From Ephemerocybe angulata (taxonomy: Eukaryota; Basidiomycota; Agaricomycetes; Agaricales; Psathyrellaceae), in NCBI GenBank assembly GCA_013368325.1, contig JAACJK010000164.1, positions 1,116,001 to 1,180,000 of the forward strand: 64,000 nucleotides of DNA. The letters are read 5' to 3'. The notes below the pieces were generated by a model. That model had not been told where the DNA came from, searched no databases, and saw nothing but the letters and a program-made list of their open reading frames with translations. This document shows positions 39,101-49,299 of the stretch, piece by piece. Position 1 is the first letter of the stretch. Every line of letters starts with the position of its first letter. The translations under genes were made by a program, and so were the position numbers.

Positions 39101-40839
39101 CCAGTGTCTTCGATTCACTTCTCACCATGTATGACCTCCCACTCGAAGTCTTTTGTAATGATGTGGGCACATCTATGGCCTACTACATGGCGTACGACAG
39201 GATCCAGACAGCACTTGGAGCAAAGGCACTTGGAGCTGCCACACGACCACACGACTCACCACGGACACCTGAGGAAGCCTTCAATGGCCCAGATGGTGAA
39301 TTCTGGCGTACTGCTGCACAAGCAGAGATCGATGCTCTCATTGCAAATGGCACATGGGAATTGGTCGAGCTTCCAGAAGGACGAAAGGTAGTTGGCTCGC
39401 GCTGGGTCTTCCTCGTCAAACGTAAGGAAGATGGCACCATCGACCGGTACAAGGCACGGCTTGTTGCAAAAGGCTACTCGCAGATCCCTGGACAGGACTA
39501 CGATCAAACCTGGGCACCAACAGCTCGTCTCACCTCCCTTCGCACAGTTCTCGCCAAGGCCGCTATGAATGGTGACTTCATCGAGTCCATCGACATCGAC
39601 AATGCCTATCTCAATGGCAAGATCGAAGATGACTACGAGGTCTACATGAAGCAGGCCCCTGGTTTTGAGGTCAAGGGTCCTGATGGAAGGAAATGGGTAT
39701 GTCGCCTGAAGAAAGGCCTCTACGGTCTGAAGCAGAGCGGCAGACTCTGGTACCAAAAGCTAGCAAAGGAGTTGGAAGCACTTGGGTTCATCCAAATCAA
39801 GTCGGATCCAAGCATCTACACTTGGGAAATGGAAGGCATTCGGATTACCCTCCCTGTCTTCGTCGACGATATCACCATCACATCATCAAGCCAGGAGAAG
39901 ATCAAGTGGCTGAAGGACTCGCTCCGTAAGGTCTTCAAACTGAAGGACCTTGGCCCGACTACCTATCTCCTTGGCATCAAGGTCGAATATGACCAATCCA
40001 ATCGCATCCTTCGCCTATCCCAAACCCAGTACATTCTCGATATGCTCAAACGCTTCAATATGGAAGACTGCTACCCGGTATCTACTCCGATGGATCCAGG
40101 AAGTGGCTCTCGTCTCACGAAGTACGTCCCTGCTCCAGGCAACACCAAAACCATGAAGGGTGTCCCATACATGAATGCAGTTGGCGCCCTGATGTACCTT
40201 GCCGTTGGAACCCGACCAGACATTGCATATGCCGTTGCCAAACTCGCTCAGTACAACTCCAATCCTGGACCCATCCACTGGAAGGCAGTCAAACATGTCT
40301 TCCGCTATCTCAAAGGCACTATGGACCTCAAGCTGACATATCGTAATGATGGCGGCGACAAGATGTCCTCAGAGCTCTTCCAAGCTTACAGCGACGCTGA
40401 CCATGCTGGGTGCCTCGACACTCGGCGCTCGACCTCTGGCTTCGTCATCAAGATAGGTTCTGGAGCTGTCAGCTGGTCTGCCAAGAAGCAAACAATTGTT
40501 GCCGACTCATCTACTGAGGCGGAATATGTTGCTGCTTCAAGTGCAGGAAGGGACATCATTTGGATGAGGACGCTCTTGGGTGAACTTGGCTACAACGTTC
40601 AAGGCCCTTCGCCTCTCATGGTCGACAACCAGTCAGCGCTCAAGGTACTCAAGAACCCAGAGAACCATGGGCGCATGAAGCACATCGACATCAAGATGCA
40701 CTGGATCCGCGATGCTATCCGACGAGGTGAAATCACTGTTCACTTCCTCCCTACTGGTGAGATGATCGCCGACATCTTCACCAAACCTCTTCCCAAACCG
40801 GCAGTTCAGAAGCATCGATTGGCTCTTGGGCTCGAGTAG
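36109..40839 (+). CDS. Copia gag-pol polyprotein
   Basis: One 1,576-aa ORF from the ATG at 36109; the frame stays open upstream to 35917. Gag (about 1-330) ends in a CCHC-like knuckle (KCKIHGWQNTHKDEEC). The aspartic protease follows at about 345 (DSGASSHM). Then come the GAG-pre-integrase (HQRLGHIGKDR, CEHC) and a DDE integrase (HSDVHGP, RDDKGGEYMG, NGVSERLNRTL). A long Pro-rich and acidic linker leads to a reverse transcriptase (SRWVFLVKRKEDG, DIDNAYLNG, KGLYGLKQSGRLWYQ, catalytic FVDDI). RNase H has SDADHAGCLDTRRSTSG and SSTEAEYVA. No stop or frameshift is seen, so it is likely functional. Confidence 0.97.
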   Translation: MSTTTTSIMLNSYTVTAWKHAVETKALELNAYGILSGDEKKPADNADDKKKSSYAERRSKMAGYIRSTLDHSQLETILSGIGILDVASTYNKLLETYEPKNSGSRISIIQEILALHKGPTGAENETYQDYGSRALALGARLTALLPDGASYIPEETQDVTVASTTTASNGSITISTETRRATELVRTSGFEPGYTAAMLARDIAISMIVIGLPKDDDLLRNTLNHLSTTDDDPLVVLDHLRKADSLARNTQLAGSSALRAAAPVKRGNMKYKCKIHGWQNTHKDEECKVQISRKKEEAAAKVAVAETPAASTEEKAMLAQVAHIASPPIRRSIHMSTDTSWNPDSGASSHMTPHRHWIRNMVRVKVPITLANDEVVWATGRGEVWYTPVIHGKTAETLIFDDVLYVPTLRNNLFSLLYVVQKKKMRVVIEDDSLQFFRKDGKLLLTAAIRGCIGSLNGSTLEREDTIAAFATKVDKELLHQRLGHIGKDRLDALLRQDLAVGVLVKEDSSLKDICEHCIAGKQHRDPFPHLSEHRSDELLGRIHSDVHGPIDTQTPAGYKYWIVFVDDWSRFKKVYLLKRKSDAFQAFKDFVAEAERKHGTKVKELRDDKGGEYMGNDFDAWCRERGITRQHTIKATPQQNGVSERLNRTLAEGVVAMLNQASLPAMFWGAAVLYYTEILNATPSSAVSNTTSYHVWHKSKPDLSAFRVFGCRVYVNVMRKDRLNLQSHTEMCIYLGFEPGYKGWKCYNPATKKIVVSRDVIFDEQSFPGLSTKSNPQDKQPVGIREFWPYDDEPTPQPPKPPGVPPSPPPPPEHHDDDSDESDGDDDGENPVVKTPIRPPKGPTKKPTTRRPDFRPSTPPTPTRQAHQPTRPQSPSTPPSPEIGPIPPPAFPDPPPQPSFIPRPVGAPPLVSQSTRPVRASTRALTDFQLLHGMQRRGTQPHARRQGGDELADRGGDNGNNPPPIQEENLAEIPPLVAEDFQAGDDDVDMEQALRATSVFDSLLTMYDLPLEVFCNDVGTSMAYYMAYDRIQTALGAKALGAATRPHDSPRTPEEAFNGPDGEFWRTAAQAEIDALIANGTWELVELPEGRKVVGSRWVFLVKRKEDGTIDRYKARLVAKGYSQIPGQDYDQTWAPTARLTSLRTVLAKAAMNGDFIESIDIDNAYLNGKIEDDYEVYMKQAPGFEVKGPDGRKWVCRLKKGLYGLKQSGRLWYQKLAKELEALGFIQIKSDPSIYTWEMEGIRITLPVFVDDITITSSSQEKIKWLKDSLRKVFKLKDLGPTTYLLGIKVEYDQSNRILRLSQTQYILDMLKRFNMEDCYPVSTPMDPGSGSRLTKYVPAPGNTKTMKGVPYMNAVGALMYLAVGTRPDIAYAVAKLAQYNSNPGPIHWKAVKHVFRYLKGTMDLKLTYRNDGGDKMSSELFQAYSDADHAGCLDTRRSTSGFVIKIGSGAVSWSAKKQTIVADSSTEAEYVAASSAGRDIIWMRTLLGELGYNVQGPSPLMVDNQSALKVLKNPENHGRMKHIDIKMHWIRDAIRRGEITVHFLPTGEMIADIFTKPLPKPAVQKHRLALGLE

Positions 40840-40858
40840 GACTCAGAGACATTACATT

Positions 40859-40867
40859 GAGGGGGTG
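40859..40867 (+). promoter_or_regulatory. Polypurine tract of the Copia element
   Basis: GAGGGGGTG lies directly before the 3' LTR (TGTTGAAGG), the expected plus-strand DNA primer site. Confidence 0.85.
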
Positions 40868-41331
40868 TGTTGAAGGACAATGCTCATGTCAACGTCCTCT
40901 CATCTAGATACATATCTTTTCGACGTTTTTCCTCTTTATGATTCACCGTTCACTCTTGCTCACATTTGCTCACATTTGCTCACTTTCACCCATTCGCGCC
41001 CATAGCTGCGCACTTATTGTTCATTCATCATTCTTATCATTACTTCTATCATTCTCTCATCGCTTCTATCATTCTATCCGTTTCATCTATTGTTCTATTG
41101 ATATCCATCGTTCTATTGTTCTCAATCTATTGTTCTCACTTCTATTGTTCCGTAAATAGATTGATCATTGTTCTCATACAGTATATAGTCGACACTGTGA
41201 GTGGTTGAGTCCCTATCGAACTCTTCCCACTCACAGGTGCGTATCATGTATATCGTTTAGTTACTATCAATCTGATCGAACTCTTCCCACTCACAGCGTG
41301 GTCATACTTATCTAAACCTAACGGTTTAATA
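40868..41331 (+). repeat. 3' LTR of the Copia element
   Basis: 464 bp, with no difference from the 5' LTR seen by eye at an offset of 5,712 bp. It is followed directly by the TATGT target duplication. Confidence 0.95.
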
Positions 41332-42091
41332 TATGTCTCGACGTCAGGCAACGTTAGCACCTCTGTGCTTGGAGGAACCGGCTGGCAATTTCCGTACATT
41401 GACCCAAGGACGTCGTCGATGTGCTCAATGAGCCGAAGATCACCATGGTTGAGCGATCTCAGAGGAAGTGTGTCGGCTTCAGACAAGGTCAACGCGTCTC
41501 TGGAGGGCTCTGAATCCTCTCGGTCTACAGGATCATCGTTGGCGGTGATGGGTTTATTGTCGTCGTCGTCGTCGTCGTCGTCACTGTCGGTATCGTACTC
41601 CCACTCATCGCAGCAGTCCCACTCGTTTGTGAACGGGTCATACCTCTTCTGCTCAGAGGAATACGTTTCGAGGGTCTCTGCGCGGAACTTGGCACTGACA
41701 GGTGTACGTTCCCACTTTCCTGGATTCGATTCCGATGGCCACCATTCAAAGACAGCCGCTGAACTAGTTGGCGGGTTGGCTAGTCGACTTGCCCTTCTCT
41801 GGCGCCCAATATCGCTCTCCACCTCAAGCCAGCGCTTATTGGCGATAGCCCGTTTCCTGAAGAACTCTGCCCAGCTTGGTTCTTCGCCATCGTCGTCGTT
41901 CTTGTCCGAGTCCCATGACGAAGGTATCTTGGCCCGGCGTTTAGGTATTTCGGCCTCGATGGATGGGTCCTTCACCTGTTCCTTGCCTATCACTTTCGGT
42001 GAACTCTGTGCTGCTTCGTGGCCGGTGCACTGCAACAGAGCGGGTCCTTGTGATGACGCCGCGAATGGCAGACTATCTTGCCTGTTTGGAG

Positions 42092-42307
42092 CAGATCCTC
42101 TCGGAGGTGACTGCGCTGGCGGACTATGAGGAGGGGGTTGCGTTGTGAGTGGATGTGCGGCCGCCACGGGATTGCTACAAGGCTGTTGCGTTGGGGGTCG
42201 AAGTTCTCTAGGAGGTAACTGCACTGAGGGACTATGAGGAGGGGGTTGCGCTATGAGTGGATGTGCGGGCGCCACGGGATTGCTACGAGGCTGTTGCGTT
42301 GGGGGTC
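42092..42307 (-). repeat. Two 108-bp tandem repeats in the split gene
   Basis: Two imperfect copies encode a 36-residue Pro/Gln-rich unit (RPPTQQP, then NPVA, AHPL and QPPPHSP), 108 bp apart. Confidence 0.85.
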
Positions 42308-43148
42308 GAAAGGATGCAATTCTGTAATTGAATGTTGCCGCCTCAACTTCCTTGCCGCCCCACTCGTACCAAACGGGAATGCCGTGCCGCACAAGCCACT
42401 CCACTGAGGGCTCTCCAGGGACTGGGTCACATAGCCTAACAAAGCATCCTGCTCTCCTGTTGCATGGCGTGAAGTCGTAGACGGGCGAATGCGCGATGTC
42501 GTCAATCCAGGTAGTAGGTAAGCCCGCCTTCTCGAGGTGCCGCTGGTGCTCGGGATAAGAATGTTCCCTTCCTTCCACGATATCACCAGGCTTCTCTGCA
42601 TACGCCAGTGTATATGACAGTGCCCCTAGCCACACAAGAAACCAGTCCCTCGACGCCTTGATTTTCTGTTCCATTCGAGCTGACGAGCGGCACGACTCCA
42701 TGTATCCCAACGATTTCGGTAGGAACGGAAGTACCATTGGGATTTGGTACGTCGCTTTCAAAGTAACGACCGCCAAGTAGAGCTCCTGCTCGATCCGTCG
42801 CCAGTTCGACACATTTGCCGCACGGTATCCCACCACGTCGAACCCATTCTTCCCATACACCGGCTCAACCTTTGGAGTTCTTGCCAGTTGGGATACCAGT
42901 GGTCCAGCGCGACTATGATACCACGACTCTGACGGCACAAATGCGATCCACCCGAATGCCTTCGACCACGGCCGCGGGATGCAGAAGTCGGGGTATAGTG
43001 CAGCGTTACTTCTCAAGTTTCCTGGATTGAACGGATTCGTATCTCGGTTCCTGTTGTGCAGTGCGAGATTAGCGTGCTGGCCGGCGTTCGGGGAGTAGAA
43101 GGTGCGGTTGTCCCATTCCTGCACGGTTCCCCCTGGCGAGTACTGCAT

Positions 43149-44063
43149 GGAAGTATAGCGTAGTCGTCTGATTTAGTGATAGAGGATAGACGTTGGGTTT
43201 ATATCTGCGACTCGGTAGGTGCTTCGATGTCGAATACACGTTCCGGTCGCGTTGGTAGAGTTTGAGCGCTAAAGCGGCTCCTGTTTCTGTGCGTCCATGA
43301 GGGGCGTGACCGTGAGAATAATGGCAATTGACACTCCGACGAGACGCGGGTGGGCGCTCATTTCTCCTCAGCGGCCCCTCTTACCCCCTTTCCATTGCAA
43401 TGACCTTGGGCACGTTTTCGATTTCGAAACGTGAACTGGCCAAACGCCCGTGAGGGGACTCAGACTTGAAAGGCCAGTCCAGCTCGATCTGTGTGCGCCG
43501 GGAACTCCAAGTGCTCACTTTACACCTCCCCCCATCCAGCCCACCCTCCTGCTTTCGTCGTCATCGACGGTATCATGGAGCGTGCGTCAGTCACACCAGA
43601 TATCGCGAGCACCACGGGCACTCAGTCCCCGGGAAAACCAAGAAGGGTTAGCCGCGGTCTTTAGGTTAAAAATCCAATCGCATACTCACCTCAGACCCGT
43701 AGCCCACCATCGTTCAACAGGCACCATCAGTTCAAGATTCGGACCGACGTTGCAAGTACATGCATATTGCGTCCAGTTCTCCAGTACGGCGGGTGTGAAT
43801 CGCGATGGGATGGAAAGTGAGTCGACAATGACCAGCATCGACGCACTCTGCTCACAGTTTGCACTGCAGGTCCGATTCAGGTGCGTGCTTGGGGCACAGG
43901 CAATGGGGACTAAGTCGACTACAACTACCATGGCGTCCACCACCACATCTACCTCTGTGGTTACTGTGATCGCGTTCCCCCTAAGGCTGCATCGCGGAGG
44001 GCCCGGCGGGTACACGACATACGCTGACGGGGCCGACCCACACGCGGTGTCCTCACGCCGCAG
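43149..44063. other. Promoter side of the split gene and unassigned sequence
   Basis: The part next to 43149 is the upstream region of the minus-strand gene. From about 43560 a plus-strand frame (MERASVTPDIASTTG) and Ser/Thr-rich stretches (TKSTTTTMASTTTSTS) suggest decayed coding sequence linked to the WSC remnant downstream. No continuous gene can be built. Confidence 0.4.
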
Positions 44064-44190
44064 GTCTGCAACTGTCTCTGCGTATCGTACAACTCTAATG
44101 GCGCCACGGGTAACATCCTCGCAGGCTCGAGCTGTAGTGCACCGTGCACGGGCGACGCCTCGCAGACGTTTGGCGGATCGAAGTCTGTCA
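44064..44190 (+). pseudogene. WSC-domain remnant
   Basis: The plus strand reads VCNCLC, then NGATGNILAGSSCSAPCTGD and ASQTFGGS. This matches the second half of a WSC carbohydrate-binding domain (C-x-C...C-x3-C-x-G-x6-GG) with one Cys changed. It is preceded by Ser/Thr-rich code and stops in all frames. It is probably a decayed secreted WSC protein gene. Confidence 0.5.
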
Positions 44191-44589
44191 GCGAAGGCGC
44201 CCATGCGCCGGGACGCAGAATGTTCAGTTCGCTTTCCTCTGGAATAATTCTTTTGCGCAACTACATTACATTGCATCGTATATGATGTAAATATAATCGT
44301 GACCCTGCCGAAATTGACCGTTTGTCTCTTCAGAGCGGCCCTGCTCACGTTCAGTAGAAGATCCAAGAGAATGACATTGGGACATACCTCGGCTTAAAAC
44401 TTCAAGAACTTGATTGGAACTTGACTGATATTCCCTTCTCTTCCAACTCTGAGCCCATTCCTCGCTTCCATTTCATAGGACTCTCCTTGTTGAGTTCTGA
44501 CAATGTAACCGCTGTGAGCATAGGGAAATGCCTGCGTGGAAGTGAAAGATGCTGAAACACAGCCTCGACAATCGCCCGCACTGACGGAG

Positions 44590-45470
44590 GGTAACACAGA
44601 ACCGGAGGACTTCGCACTGCCCCATTATTCCTGTAGGAGTTCGGTAGGAATTCCAGTGAAATTCCAGTAAACTTTTTGAACTTCCACTGGAATTCCACTG
44701 AACTCTCCTGCCAAATTTTAAGTTCTGATTTTTCACCAGAGTTCAGTTCAGTTCAGGAGGAGTTCAGTATCAGCCAAAGCATGGTTCAGTAGGAGTTCAG
44801 TACACTGGAATTCCTCCTGGTCAACTGGAAAGTTCAGCAGGACAGTTCCTATAGAACAGTTCTACAGGACACCAGCAAGGTGTGAGAAAAACATGAAGGG
44901 ATTTTAACATAAATGGATAGCCATCATAATTTGATGCTGATATCATCAAAAACTTACCTAATATTCCAAGAAATGGTGCCAAAAAATGCAAAATACTTTC
45001 CGAACATCAAGTTTTGAGATAAAAATAGAATATGTGCAGGTTATAAAATGGGCTAATTTCTGCAGAGGGCTGAGTTTTGAGACAGGAGTGTAAGAAGATT
45101 GTGAAAGACACGTCTATAATAGGAAAAAATGATGAAAAAGACTTGTGGGAATGATTAGTCAGCATCAAATAATATGAATAAATAAAGTTTTGTATCAATC
45201 TACTATCAGTTCAGCAAGAGTTCACTGGAAGTCCAGTGAAATATCTGCAGGCTTCTACTGAACTCCTACTGAACATACTGAACTGAACTGAACATTTTGG
45301 ATTCCTGTAGGAATTCCAGCAGGTGTCCGGTGGAAGTTCAGTGAACTTCCACTAGACTTTGTTTCATAAAATCACTTTTGGTAAAAGTTCACTGGAATTC
45401 CACCGAAATTTCACCAGTCCTATAGGAGTCCTACAGGAATCCTGGGGGAGTGTGAAGTACAGTCTCCGTG
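44590..45470. repeat. Foldback-like element with degenerate palindromic arrays
   Basis: Two related end motifs face outward: the complement of CTACAGGAATAATGGGGCAGTG at about 44615-44636 and CTACAGGAATCCTGGGGGAGTG at about 45431-45452. Inside each end lie arrays of degenerate 10-12-bp units such as TTCCAGTGGAATTCC and GTTCAGTGAACTTCC (44620-44890, 45205-45430), around an AT-rich core (44890-45200). The layout (ends, subterminal palindromes, unique core) suggests a non-autonomous DNA element. Confidence 0.5.
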
Positions 45471-46195
45471 CGTGCCGAGCCATCATCTTCGCGTGGATCA
45501 TCCTATCTTTAACTCTTATCAGGGGTGGCCTTGATGGAGTGGAGCCGCGGGTGATCATACCGATACCAGGTGGGGCCAGTCTTTGCAAGCGCCAAGGCGG
45601 TCCCGGCTCAACTCTCTAGTTGCCGTGTGCGGGTGCGCAGACTGAGCTATCCCCTCAGTCGGAATCAATCTCTCTGTCCTCGAGACCTTCGCTGATTGTG
45701 GACTTCGCAAGGTGTGATTGACTTCACGAGGTGCCACCTCTAGACATTGGGTCAGAGTCAGGAACACGCAGGTGCAGTGTCCCGGCGCCTATCATGACCG
45801 CGGGTACAATTCCTCGTCGATCAGGGTGTCTCATCAATCTCTTGACTCTAGGTATAGCGAGAGTGCTCTCGCAAGGTACGAAGGGATGGATAGGGGGCTT
45901 CCCATTGGTGTGCACTACTCTGCCTATGTCCGTTACTTGCCAAGTCAGTCACATAGTTGTCCCGTCCTCGATATCGCGATGTGTCAAGTGTCTCACAAGG
46001 GTAGGTCATACCACTCTCAGAACTACTCATCACCTCTCGGTACCTAGTCCATCGGTCAGAGAGGCTAAGTCAGCGGCTCTGGGCTCGGCCCTGACTCTTA
46101 TTCCCCTTTGCATTGGTGCAGGCCTTTTGTTGTGCGATATACAGTGGCAATTGCGTATTTATTAATATAAATCGTAATTTTTAGTGGGTAGACGC
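45471..46195. other. GC-rich spacer between repeat arrays, no gene
   Basis: About 0.7 kb with no supported ORF. It may be the inner part of a second repeat-bounded element, because the 45430 end motif recurs at 46548-46580. Confidence 0.35.
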
Positions 46196-46585
46196 GCTGA
46201 AGGCACATCAACATCCAGCAGGAATCCAGCAGAAATCTGTTTTCAAGTGTAGCAAGTCACTTAAACTGGATATAGATTGTTGAATTACCAAAGTATCATA
46301 ACAGTTTAGCTAGACTCCAACTGGACTTGAACTGAACTTTCAAGTCTCAACCGGACTTCACTGGACTCAACCGGACTCAACCGGACAAGCTGGCCTTCTG
46401 TTGAACTTCTGTTGGACTCCTGTTAGACTCCTGTTGGACTTCCAGTAGACTTCCAACAGATCTCCAATACAAATGCACCTTTTATGGTAAGTCCAGCAGA
46501 AGTCCATTGGAAGTCCACCGGAAGTCTGACGAACAAGCCGGAGTCCTACAGAACTCCTGGAGAAGTGTGAAGTACAGCAACTAAG
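46196..46585. repeat. Degenerate GGACTTC-type micro-repeat array
   Basis: Many irregular copies of AACCGGACTCA, CTGTTGGACTTC and AAGTCCAGCAG follow one another. The array ends with GTCCTACAGAACTCCTGGAG and then AAGTGTGAAGTACAG, a relative of the 45430-45465 end motif. Confidence 0.6.
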
Positions 46586-49299
46586 GGAAGAGTAGGGGGT
46601 GTAGAGACGTTAACAAGTGAGGCATAGAGATTGTATTTCCTACCAGGATAGATGACTGCCTTATATCATGCAGGAAACACATTGCTTTGTACAAAGGCGC
46701 CCTGTAGTGGTGCCGTGCTGGTTGGTGCTTTGACATGGGCCCCTAACAACAGGTGAACTAAGAAAAGGACTCAAAGCAAAAGAGAACTAAGCGAGAAGAG
46801 AACTCAATGGACAAAGAGAACTGTGATGGTGGAAAGAGAACCATGTCGAGTTCTCTTTCTACATGTATACATACTAGTTTCAATTCTTTTAGATTGTTCT
46901 CCTCCACCAAATAATGATGTCAGCATATGCTGATGTTTTTATAGACCCTCTTTCCATCAGCAACTCTCCACACTTCCTGCATTCTTAAAGCTTCAGATAT
47001 AGCAAAATTTAGTCCTCAGGAAGGGAAGTTGCCAGGTCCACACTTCTTGATCCTCAACCACAACCTTCTTATTTGGGACAACACTCTACACACTGCTCTA
47101 CTCAACCCTCAAGCTTGTAAGGAGGCATACCTGTATCCAATTTCAAAGCAGGTGGGCCAACTGCACCCCTCCCAATACTATAGACTCAAGTCCACCATGC
47201 TAGCCAGTCCTCACCCTCTAGGAGCGATTCTGGTGCCTCAATATCGCAACCAAGCCTTAATGATGGGCAATATCATCTACTCAGGTCACAAATAACTCAG
47301 CCATTTTGAAAATAGCTGAGAAAATATACAACCAAATATGGCTGCATAATATAGTGCAACTACTGGTTCATTATTCCAACCATATCTATCCAACCACATT
47401 CAAAGTCAATCATTTGCGGAATGGTTGGACCATTTTGGAACTATGTGGTCCGAGCCACTGGCTGGGGAATATCTAAGGTATTTCTTTTCTTCAAAGTAAG
47501 ATTGCTACTATTGAGGTGAATTTGGAGCTGGTGGACAATGGGTTGGTAACTGAGCAAGTTTACAATTGCTTGTGCGGGCTTTGTTAGTGCTGTACGAAAG
47601 TCAGTCATCTTGAGCCGGCTATACCCTTCACCCTCTCCACCAAGCTCGGCGTCATTGCAGAGGTATAGTGATAGGCTTCAGTGTTTTCAGTATGTGAGGC
47701 AGAACTTTGCCTAGCATTATTGTTGAAAGTAAAGGCAAAGTTAATTGAAAGTTAAGACTTGAGTGGGAGAAACCAAATAAATGGCCAAGGAATCCGCCAT
47801 GTGAAGCAGTGGCCTTAAGTACCATGGCACTGCAGTGAATAATGTAGATATTTTGGTTGCAACTTACACTGTCTTCAGAGGGATACATACTACTAACAAA
47901 AACTATGAGTATTCAGATCATACTAGCTTTAGATCAACCCACCTCTGTGAATTACCCATCCTAATGTCAAGGAGGCGAATATTCTTGAAGTGCTTGCAAA
48001 CTCCACATGTCATTCTGCCGGCAGCACTTACAACCTGAGTGTTGTGTGTGAGCTTGTACTTTTGGATAAAACATGGTCAGAAAAATAGCTGACTCTCCGG
48101 AGCTTGCATACCAACTTACGTCAAGGTGATCGACCTCAGGGTTAGAGTATACATGATTGACCCAGCCTTTCAGGTCATCATGCTTACCATCAATACCAGT
48201 GTCTGTATAAAAGTAAATGGGGGGAAGGAAGGCCGGAGAGACAAGAGTGGTAGCACAGCAGAAAGAGTACCCGTTGGTCGAGGAAGAAGGTGCTGGAAGT
48301 ACTCCCAAGTCCAGCATAGCATTCTAAGCAATTCACAAAAGTTAGGCTACATGCACCAGCTTGAATCATATGATACTATTCACCTCAGAAATTTGATCTA
48401 TTTCTGGGGCTGATTCAAGGAAATAGAGAGTCTCTTCACTGAACTTGCCACAGAACTCCTTCAGAAAAGGCCAGGTTATTATTATTTTACTCCCTGCACC
48501 AGGGGGGCAAGCTTCTAAAACCATTGCATAAAGTCTGGCATGTCGATGTCATCCTTGACGCCCACAAGGTAGCTCGACTCTACCTTTGGCCCTTTAGTGT
48601 GGCACACTTCAATGAGACTTGGTCTCCTACTATTGATCCCCTCATCCTCTTTCTTGGGCCCCCCTGCACCACAAGCTGCAACCTAATAGTCTGAAGCCTC
48701 CTCACCACCTACAAGAAGCATTCTTATCAGTACATATTCTTTAAACTGAAAAGATGGAAAAAAGACACACAGATAAACCCCGTCCTCTGTGCAGCCACAA
48801 TCACAGCACCCTGACTATCGACCCTCTGCTGAGACGCACCCATAGGTAAAGCTACCTGCACCTCATCAGCCCCACCCCCACCATTCTCACCAGCCAACTG
48901 CGTAGCATGCCCTCACTGTCTATACACCGGCACTACCAGCACCAATGCCCCCCTCACCAAGTGCGGACTCTCCACAGGCAATGTTGCAGTGCTTGATGCC
49001 CCACTCCTCCTCCCATTTGCAGCCCCAGCACCTTGCTCACCTCTTTATGGGAGAGGACCTGTTCTGATCTATTTAGTTTGCATATGTTGTGTGCCAGACT
49101 TTTACTAACAATATGTGCTGCCCTCATGCTGGGTGCAGAAATTATTCTGAGACAGTCATCTTTGATGGGATTACCTTGGCATTTGGGCACACATTTCCAG
49201 CTAATCCCCTTATGTAGTCTGACTCAACCTTAATCATTTGTCTGACCATCAAGAATAACGTGAAGCAGCACCTTATCCAAAATGCCACTCTCTAAAAGC
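46586..49299. other. Decayed repeat-derived sequence, no intact gene
   Basis: AT-richer sequence with many stops in all frames. Coding-like fragments appear on the minus strand (for example ESSYLVGVKDDIDMPDFMQW around 48520-48600, interrupted right after by a stop) and on the plus strand at 47020-47295. None could be assigned. They look like old transposon or captured gene remains. Confidence 0.4.

Larger units (their letters stand above)
35156..41331 (+). mobile_element. Complete Ty1/Copia LTR retrotransposon
   Basis: 6,176 bp with two 464-bp LTRs that look identical, a single gag-pol ORF, a primer-binding site, a polypurine tract and a 5-bp target duplication TATGT (35151-35155 and 41332-41336). 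Domain order protease-integrase-RT-RNase H defines Copia. It is inserted in a coding exon of a minus-strand gene. Intact ORF and identical LTRs indicate a recent, probably still competent insertion. Confidence 0.97.
34064..43148 (-). pseudogene. 948-aa gene of unknown function, split by a Copia insertion
   Basis: The 5' part runs 43148..41332 and the 3' part 35150..34387 plus exon 34329..34064. With the Copia element and one TATGT removed, the frame is continuous across the break (ACA TAT GCA CTC), and the sum is 949 codons. The N-terminal half has aromatic-rich segments (WSKAFGWIAFVPSESWYHS) and a Pro-rich double repeat at 42092-42307. Charged regions follow (DSDKNDDDGEEPSWAEFFRK) with an Asp8 run (GTC x8 at 41559-41582). 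The C-terminal half has one intron and segments such as GPLRYYIFNRMDSKSTFLV. I recognise no domain. No stop has accumulated in either half, so the disruption is recent. Confidence 0.75.

Noticed and set aside
41365..42129. Plus-strand Ser-rich open frame
   Set aside because: Antisense to the Asp/Pro-rich part of the split gene; the minus frame is continuous with the 3' half across the Copia site.
43686..44366. Minus-strand 226-codon open frame
   Set aside because: No motif; the plus strand of the same segment shows WSC-like spacing of Cys and Gly, a better explanation.
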